A stretch of DNA of 9,846 nucleotides from Rubrobacter sp. (GTDB taxonomy: Bacteria; Actinomycetota; Rubrobacteria; Rubrobacterales; Rubrobacteraceae), in assembly GCA_016781725.1 (NCBI GenBank), contig JADDPU010000597.1:1-9846 (forward strand), in the 5' to 3' direction. A program made the translations under genes and the position numbers. Below, piece after piece: positions 6,285 to 9,846 of this stretch. Numbering within the stretch: the stretch's first letter is position 1; the number at the start of each line of letters is the position of its first letter. The notes beneath the pieces were generated by a model that was not told where the DNA came from, searched no databases, and saw only the letters and a list, made by a program, of their open reading frames with translations.

Positions 6285-6836
6285 CTACGCGAAGATCTCC
6301 GCGACGGGCAGCTTCCAGCCAGGTACCACGTCGGCGCCGTCGATAGCATCGTTCTCCGTGAGCATACGGATATCGTCGAGCGAACGGTACACGGTCACGG
6401 TGCGCCGCTCCGGGTCGACGGCCAGCACCATACGGCAGCCGGCTTCGAGCCACGCGAGGGCTTTCTCGACGACCTGCGCGTGGGTGTCGCCGGGAGAGAC
6501 CACCTCGACCGCCAGGTCGGGCGCGCCGGGCCAGAAGCCCGCTACACGACCCGCTTTTTCGACGCGCTCTCGACTCACGAAGGCGGCGTCGGGAGCTCGT
6601 ACGGTATCGGGGTCCGAGGCGAGCTTGAAGCCCGTCTCCGCAGCATAAACGCGGCCGAGCTCGTTCGCTCTAACGTGGCTGTTCAGAGACGTCCCGATGT
6701 TTATAGCGACGTACCCATGCTCGCTCCCGGCCGGCGGCATCTTGTGTAGCTCCCCCTTTACCAGCTCATAGCGGAAGCCGTCGTCCGGCATGCCCAGGAG
6801 CTCTTCGGATGTAATTTGCCTTGCCTGGGTAGTCAC
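6285..6836 (-). CDS. Uma2 family (DUF820) putative restriction-like endonuclease
   Basis: A 183-residue protein of the Uma2/DUF820 family, which has the PD-(D/E)XK nuclease fold. The N-terminus (ITSEELLGMPDDGFRYELVK) is typical of the family. Using the GTG at 6836 as residue 1, the likely catalytic set is Glu24 (YELVKGEL), Pro82-Asp83 (APDAAFV), Asp107 and Glu111 (DLAVEVVSPGD) and Lys125. The biological role of Uma2 proteins is unsettled. They are abundant in cyanobacteria and actinobacteria, often in many copies. The start is uncertain: GTG at 6836, 6845 and 6872 are all in frame. I prefer 6836 because it begins at the conserved part and follows a GGGGTGG site. It forms a probable two-gene unit with the deaminase downstream. 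Confidence 0.85.
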   Translation of the reverse strand: MTTQARQITSEELLGMPDDGFRYELVKGELHKMPPAGSEHGYVAINIGTSLNSHVRANELGRVYAAETGFKLASDPDTVRAPDAAFVSRERVEKAGRVAGFWPGAPDLAVEVVSPGDTHAQVVEKALAWLEAGCRMVLAVDPERRTVTVYRSLDDIRMLTENDAIDGADVVPGWKLPVAEIFA

Positions 6837-6876
6837 GCGAGCCACCCCGCCACCTCGACGTCCGTTAGCCACCTCA

Positions 6877-6912
6877 CCCCGATATCATACGCCTCGGGCG
6901 CATCTCTCGAAA
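6877..6912 (-). promoter_or_regulatory. Possible promoter of the Uma2-deaminase unit
   Basis: On the minus strand TATGAT at 6889-6884 (5 of 6 to TATAAT) has TTTCGA (3 of 6) 17 nt upstream at 6912-6907. The predicted start near 6877 gives a leader of about 40 nt to the preferred GTG at 6836, or about 4 nt to the GTG at 6872. The -35 box is poor, so this is tentative. Confidence 0.35.
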
Positions 6913-6928
6913 CCGAGAATTACGTTGT

Positions 6929-6956
6929 CCCGATCAATATACTCCCCTTGATCGGG
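6929..6956 (-). terminator. Hairpin after the epimerase gene, candidate terminator
   Basis: CCCGATCAA (6929-6937) and TTGATCGGG (6948-6956) form a perfect 9-bp stem with a 10-nt loop. On the minus strand it begins 2 nt after the TAG of the epimerase (6961-6959). No T-tract follows, so it would be a tract-less terminator or an RNA-stabilising stem rather than a classical intrinsic terminator. Confidence 0.5.
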
Positions 6957-6958
6957 GT

Positions 6959-7846
6959 CTATCTCCCCAACACGTGCCTGAGGGCATCTTCGAGATCGGG
7001 GTGCCTGAACGCGTAGCCGGTCTCCTGGAGCCGGGCCGGCTGCATGCGCTGGCTCGCCAGCAAGAGCTCGTCGGCCACCTCGCCGAGCACGATGCGGGCC
7101 GCTGGGGCCGGCACTGGGAAGATGGTCGGACGGTTCAAGACGCGGCCAAGCACCTTGGTGTACTCCGCGTTCGTGAGCGGGTTCGGGGAGCCTACGTTTA
7201 CCGGGCCGCTTACGCTCTCGTTGGTCAGGGCGTGGACAAAGGCGCCCACCACGTCGTCGAGGGTGACCCAGGACCAGTACTGCCTCCCGCTCCCTACCTT
7301 TCCACCCAGGCCGAGCTTGAAGATGGGCAGCGTCGCGCCCAGCGCGCCGCCTTTCGTGCTCAGCACGATCCCGACCCTGGGGTGAACCACCCGGATGCCG
7401 GCCTCCCGCGCCGGCTCCGCCGCCGCCTCCCAATCACGGCACACCTCCGCCAGAAAGCCCGAGCCGGGGCCGCTCTCCTCGGTGAGCAGCTCGTTGCCCC
7501 GGTCGCCGTAGTACCCGACCGCCGAGGCCGAGACCATTACCGAGGGCGGCGCGGAGAGCGCGGCGATAGCCTCGGAGAGGAGCCGGGTCCCCTTCCGCCG
7601 GCTCTCCAGGATGCGCCGCTTTTTCCCGGGTGTCCAGCGGCCCTCGGCGATGCTCTCTCCGGCGAGGTGGACGACGGCGTCCGTCCCCTCCAGATCGTCT
7701 ATCGTGCCGGCTTCGGGGTCCCACCCGAGGTCATCCGCGGACTTCGGGGAACGGGTCAGGCGGGTCACCCTGTGACCGCCGGCCTCGAGCTCCGGTATCA
7801 GAGTCCCCCCGAGGAACCCCGTGGCCCCGCTGATGAGTACGTTCAC
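6959..7846 (-). CDS. TIGR01777 family NAD(P)-dependent epimerase (YfcH-like)
   Basis: A 295-residue atypical short-chain dehydrogenase with an N-terminal Rossmann fold. Visible features are GATGFLG at 7-13 (dinucleotide binding), HLAGE at 60-64 followed by the family-typical RWTPGKKRRILESR at 70-83, SASAVGYYGDRG at 106-117 carrying the YYG signature, and a C-terminal DUF1731-like tail at about 248-295 with LGEVADELLLASQR. Length and domain order match the family (about 295-300). The physiological substrate is unknown, and the old name 'cell division inhibitor SulA homologue' is not well supported. The GTG at 7846 is chosen because GGAGGT sits about 6 nt upstream. A small membrane-protein ORF lies 84 bp upstream on the same strand, apparently separated by a hairpin. 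Confidence 0.93.
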   Translation of the reverse strand: MNVLISGATGFLGGTLIPELEAGGHRVTRLTRSPKSADDLGWDPEAGTIDDLEGTDAVVHLAGESIAEGRWTPGKKRRILESRRKGTRLLSEAIAALSAPPSVMVSASAVGYYGDRGNELLTEESGPGSGFLAEVCRDWEAAAEPAREAGIRVVHPRVGIVLSTKGGALGATLPIFKLGLGGKVGSGRQYWSWVTLDDVVGAFVHALTNESVSGPVNVGSPNPLTNAEYTKVLGRVLNRPTIFPVPAPAARIVLGEVADELLLASQRMQPARLQETGYAFRHPDLEDALRHVLGR

Positions 7847-7904
7847 GCCCAGACCTCCAGTGCTCGCCGCCAGCGTACCCCATGGTAGCGCCTCCCCGAG
7901 AATA

Positions 7905-7928
7905 GGGCTGTGCGGCCCTCCACAGCCC
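7905..7928 (-). terminator. GC-rich hairpin following the small membrane ORF
   Basis: GGGCTGTG (7905-7912) and CACAGCCC (7921-7928) make a perfect 8-bp stem with an 8-nt loop. On the minus strand the stem starts 2 nt after the TAG (7933-7931) of the small ORF and is followed by TATTCT. It may terminate that gene's transcript and insulate the epimerase gene downstream. The weak T-tract lowers confidence. Confidence 0.5.
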
Positions 7929-7930
7929 CG

Positions 7931-8026
7931 CTAAAGCCAGCCGGAGCGGCGGAAACCCAGGTAGACAGATACCACTACTATCACCACGAGCGTGAGCGGG
8001 CGCCGGAGACCGACGACCTTGCCCAC
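7931..8026 (-). CDS. Small single-pass membrane protein, hypothetical
   Basis: This is a 31-codon ORF from GTG 8026 to TAG 7931. The product has a short basic N-terminus (MGKVVGLRRP), a hydrophobic stretch LTLVVIVVVSVYLGF at about 11-25 able to span a membrane, and a basic tail RRSGWL. The stretch is better explained by the minus strand. The plus-strand frame opposite it reads an unlikely HYYHHERER-type run upstream of the hydrolase start. A GC-rich hairpin begins 2 nt after the stop. Against it, no good ribosome site precedes the GTG, the frame stays open upstream with other GTG codons, and hydrophobic runs can occur by chance. I do not recognise a family. Topology would be N-in or N-out with near-equal charges. 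Confidence 0.45.
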   Translation of the reverse strand: MGKVVGLRRPLTLVVIVVVSVYLGFRRSGWL

Positions 8027-8028
8027 GA

Positions 8029-8041
8029 TAGAATCCGACCC
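8029..8041 (+). promoter_or_regulatory. -10 box of the DUF457 gene, leaderless geometry
   Basis: TAGAAT at 8029-8034 (5 of 6 to TATAAT) is followed by 7 nt and then the ATG at 8042, so transcription should begin at or beside the start codon. No Shine-Dalgarno sequence is present. The -35 region is poor (GAGACC at 8006-8011, 3 of 6). Confidence 0.5.
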
Positions 8042-8560
8042 ATGCGAACTTACTCCCACGCCCTGCTGACCTGGGCCACCGCCCGGCGCGCCCACTCGGC
8101 GGCACGAGCTGCCTCCTGGGCCGCCCTCGGCGCGACCCTCCCCGACCTACCCATCCTGGCGGGGACCACCTGGCTCGCAACCCGGCGACTCGGGCGGCTC
8201 TCCCGCGCCGAGCTCGACACCGAGGTCTGCGCCCGAAGACTCTTCCGCACCCCTGACACAGCCTTCCACTCCGCGCTTCCGGTGGCCACAGCGCTCGTCT
8301 TGTACGGCACCTCGGGAGCAAGATACCGTAGGAGCGAAAGCGCCCTTCTCCCCCTCCTGCTCGGCTGGGCCGGCCACGTCGCGACCGATACCCTCACCCA
8401 CGGCTCGGACGCGCGCCCACTCCTCTGGCCGCTCTCCTCCTACCGATTCCACAGCCCCGTCTCCTACAGGGAACGCGAACGCTACGCGCTGCCCTTTACC
8501 GTCGCAGAGCACGCAGCGGTGCTGGCCGCGCTTATGTCCTCCCGCAAACACCACTCCTAA
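8042..8560 (+). CDS. YdjM/DUF457-type membrane metal-dependent hydrolase
   Basis: A 172-residue inner-membrane protein resembling the DUF457 (YdjM, 'LexA-binding' putative hydrolase) family. Likely metal-site residues are His6, Asp35 in LPDLP, His76 and the HVATDTLTH block at 112-120 (His112, Asp116, His120). The segment RPLLWPLSSYRFHSPVSY at 125-142 is the typical ending of this family. Hydrophobic segments lie around 26-48, 77-90, 101-115 and near the C-terminus. The substrate is unknown, and phospholipase-like activity is only proposed for relatives. I start it at ATG 8042, since a frame reading from 7910 would pass through the promoter and through codons antisense to the small membrane ORF. 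It appears monocistronic. Confidence 0.8.
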   Translation: MRTYSHALLTWATARRAHSAARAASWAALGATLPDLPILAGTTWLATRRLGRLSRAELDTEVCARRLFRTPDTAFHSALPVATALVLYGTSGARYRRSESALLPLLLGWAGHVATDTLTHGSDARPLLWPLSSYRFHSPVSYRERERYALPFTVAEHAAVLAALMSSRKHHS

Positions 8561-8561
8561 A

Positions 8562-8580
8562 ACCCCAAGATACCCCAAGA
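8562..8580. repeat. Short tandem direct repeat after the DUF457 gene
   Basis: ACCCCAAGA occurs at 8562-8570 and again at 8572-8580, one base apart, directly after the TAA. No function is evident. The rest of the gap (8581-8660) shows no gene, strong hairpin or clear terminator. Confidence 0.5.
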
Positions 8581-8659
8581 ACGCTATCTCGCCAGACAAG
8601 GGCGCTTCCCCGCACCCGCGAAACCCGATCCCACCTTCCCGAGCACAACTCCGAATCTG

Positions 8660-8706
8660 TGTTACCATCCATGTGGATGGTCAATAGATGTTATACGGAT
8701 GTTACC
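8660..8706. promoter_or_regulatory. Candidate operator/promoter of the CopG-esterase unit
   Basis: ACCATCCA-TG-TGGATGGT at 8664-8681 is an 18-bp palindrome with perfect 8-bp arms. GATGTTA is repeated at 8687-8693 and 8698-8704, 11 bp apart (one helical turn). TGTTACC occurs at 8660-8666 and 8700-8706. TATACG at 8692-8697 may be a -10 box (4 of 6), in which case the palindrome covers the -35 position, where no consensus -35 exists. The layout suits binding by a ribbon-helix-helix protein, possibly the downstream gene's own product. Confidence 0.5.
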
Positions 8707-8732
8707 TGGATACAAGAGGATGAGAAGTCGGT

Positions 8733-9125
8733 ATGAGCGAGACGGAGAAGATCACCATCAACCTCGGCTTGGTGGATCTCGGACAGATAGACTTGCTGGT
8801 GCAGGAAGGTTTCTACTCCAACCGCACGGACTTTATCCGGACGGCTATCCGCAACCAGCTCACCACGCACGCCGAGGCGGTCAGGCAGACCGTGGCGCGT
8901 AAGACGCTGGTGCTCGGGCTGGAGAGCTACACCCGCCGTGACTTGGAGGCGGTGCGCGAGTCCGGTGAGACCCTGGAGATCAGGGTGCTCGGCCTGGCGA
9001 CCATAGCCGACGACGTCAGCCCGGAGCTGGCCCGCGAGACCATAGGCTCGATCGCGGTGCTCGGGGCCCTGCGGGCCAGCCCGGCCGTCAAGGCGGCGCT
9101 AAAGGACAGGATCCTATCCCCCTAA
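8733..9125 (+). CDS. CopG family (ribbon-helix-helix) transcriptional regulator
   Basis: A 130-residue regulator. The N-terminal strand KITINLG (6-12) and the following helices (DLGQIDLLVQEGFYSNRTDF, then IRTAIRNQLTTH) form the RHH/MetJ-Arc fold, in which the beta strand of a dimer contacts the major groove. The C-terminal part (51-130) is a separate segment, shorter than and unlike a NikR nickel-binding domain, with no obvious metal-ligand cluster. It contains EIRVLGLATIADDVSPELA and ends SPAVKAALKDRI. The ATG at 8733 is preceded by AAGAGGA (about 12 nt) and GAGAAG (5 nt). The esterase gene starts 19 bp after its stop, so they are very likely co-transcribed and it probably controls this operon. 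The upstream palindrome and repeats are the natural target. Confidence 0.88.
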   Translation: MSETEKITINLGLVDLGQIDLLVQEGFYSNRTDFIRTAIRNQLTTHAEAVRQTVARKTLVLGLESYTRRDLEAVRESGETLEIRVLGLATIADDVSPELARETIGSIAVLGALRASPAVKAALKDRILSP

Positions 9126-9144
9126 GACCGGAAGGAGCAAGATC

Positions 9145-9846
9145 GTGAACGACCAGATGCACAACGGGATGGCGGAGGCCACGCGCCTCACCCAACAGGG
9201 CCGCCTCGAGGAGGCGACCGCGGCCATCCAGCGCGCCCTCGCGGGCAAGGCCCCGGTGGGCTCTTCCGCCAGGTCCGGCGGCGCGGACGAGCCGATCGAG
9301 GTGGTCTCACGCCTCACGAAGAAGACCCAGCAAGGCCCGGCCGAGGGCCCGCGCGCGTCCGGCCCTGCGGCGACGCAAGCGCCCCCCGGGCCGACCCTGC
9401 GTTCCCGGGGCGTGCAGCGCCCGCCCGGGATGGCGACGGGGAGGTCCGCGTCCGTCGTCGTCCCCAAGGGGGCACGCTTCCTGGAGCGGTCTTACACCAA
9501 TGACGCGGGGACCCGTTCATACAAGCTCTACGTCCCGAGCGGCTACCAGGGCCAGGCCGTGCCCCTGATCGTCATGCTCCACGGCTGCACCCAGGACCCC
9601 GACGATTTCGCCGCCGGCACCCGCATGAACGCGCTCGCCGAGGAGCACAGCTTCCTCGTCGCCTACCCGGCGCAGGCAGGCAACGCGAACGTGCAAAGGT
9701 GTTGGAACTGGTTCGAGGTCGCGCACCAGCAGCGCGGTCGGGGCGAGCCTTCGCTCATCGCCGGCATCACGGGCCGGGTTGTCGACGAGTACAACGTCGC
9801 CGAGGAGCGGGTCTACGTCGCCGGGATGTCGGCAGGGGGGGCGATG
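9145..9846 (+). CDS. PHB depolymerase family esterase (3' end missing)
   Basis: The 234 codons in the window stay open to the right edge. The protein begins with a short helical region (MNDQMHNGMAEATRLTQQ, then GRLEEATAAIQRAL) common in this family, then a Pro/Gly/Ala-rich linker to about 110. The alpha/beta-hydrolase domain follows: RSYKLYVPSGY, the oxyanion-hole region LHGCTQDP (His146-Gly147-Cys148), CWNWF, and the lipase box GMSAGG with nucleophile Ser229. The catalytic Asp and His lie beyond the edge. It should hydrolyse short-chain polyhydroxyalkanoate or other esters. No signal peptide is visible, so secretion is not indicated by sequence. GTG at 9145 has a strong GGAAGGAG site 7 nt upstream. 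It is the second gene after the CopG regulator. Confidence 0.9.
   Translation, partial: MNDQMHNGMAEATRLTQQGRLEEATAAIQRALAGKAPVGSSARSGGADEPIEVVSRLTKKTQQGPAEGPRASGPAATQAPPGPTLRSRGVQRPPGMATGRSASVVVPKGARFLERSYTNDAGTRSYKLYVPSGYQGQAVPLIVMLHGCTQDPDDFAAGTRMNALAEEHSFLVAYPAQAGNANVQRCWNWFEVAHQQRGRGEPSLIAGITGRVVDEYNVAEERVYVAGMSAGGAM

Noticed and set aside
6272..6349. Upstream start of the deaminase at 6349
   Set aside because: The extra 26 residues are Ser/Arg-rich, overlap the Uma2 gene and lack homology, while GTG 6271 has a good ribosome site and gives the family length.
7910..8041. N-terminal extension of the DUF457 gene from 7910
   Set aside because: Its residues (a DRYHYYHHERER-like stretch) are not family-like, it would include the -10 box, and it is antisense to a better membrane-protein reading.
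8147..8668. Minus-strand frame of 173 codons with a hydrophobic patch (IAFLGYLGVLGVVFAGG) starting at ATG 8668
   Set aside because: Most of it is antisense to the DUF457 gene, Cys/Gly/Arg-rich and without motifs. Its start falls within the CopG palindrome and no ribosome site is seen.
1..9846. tRNA, rRNA, CRISPR, transposase, integrase or toxin-antitoxin system
   Set aside because: I found no cloverleaf, repeat-spacer array, terminal inverted repeats or matching proteins. The CopG gene is paired with an esterase, not a toxin.

Overview
The window is GC-rich DNA with dense gene packing, frequent GTG starts and short gaps. Overlapping stop and start codons, Ala/Gly/Arg-rich proteins, membrane Ser/Thr kinases and apparently leaderless promoters all suggest an actinobacterium. 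The gene mix resembles the Rubrobacter lineage, but that placement is a memory-based inference and no marker gene here proves it. I see no rRNA, tRNA, CRISPR array, insertion sequence or integrase.

Left part (1-5140): an aromatic amino acid locus built around a divergent promoter region (2879-2990). Leftward run chorismate mutase and a short type I-beta DAHP synthase, two nucleotides apart. A transmembrane Ser/Thr protein kinase follows, and then the first 13 codons of a second, paralogous kinase with its own near-consensus promoter. Rightward run a HisC-family aminotransferase and an ACT-domain prephenate dehydrogenase, overlapping by 4 bp. Together these four enzymes cover entry into the shikimate pathway (DAHP), the branch from chorismate to prephenate, and the steps to tyrosine or phenylalanine. 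The middle shikimate genes are not in the window.

Middle part (5177-7846), all leftward: an O-methyltransferase-like SAM enzyme, a CDA-fold nucleoside/base deaminase coupled to a Uma2-family putative nuclease, and a TIGR01777-type NAD(P)-dependent epimerase. A 12-bp perfect palindrome overlaps the likely methyltransferase promoter. A perfect 9-bp hairpin follows the epimerase.

Right part (7847-9846): a divergent region holds a likely unannotated 31-residue single-pass membrane protein on the minus strand, followed directly by a GC-rich hairpin. Opposite it lies a YdjM/DUF457-type membrane metal-dependent hydrolase. Next comes a CopG/RHH regulator, with a palindrome and repeated motifs upstream, followed 19 bp later by a PHB-depolymerase-family esterase cut off by the window edge.

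The most noteworthy points are the separate but adjacent chorismate mutase and DAHP synthase, the inverted repeat filling the spacer of the candidate hisC-tyrA promoter, three promoters whose -10 boxes sit 7-10 nt from a start codon (leaderless design), and the hidden small membrane protein.
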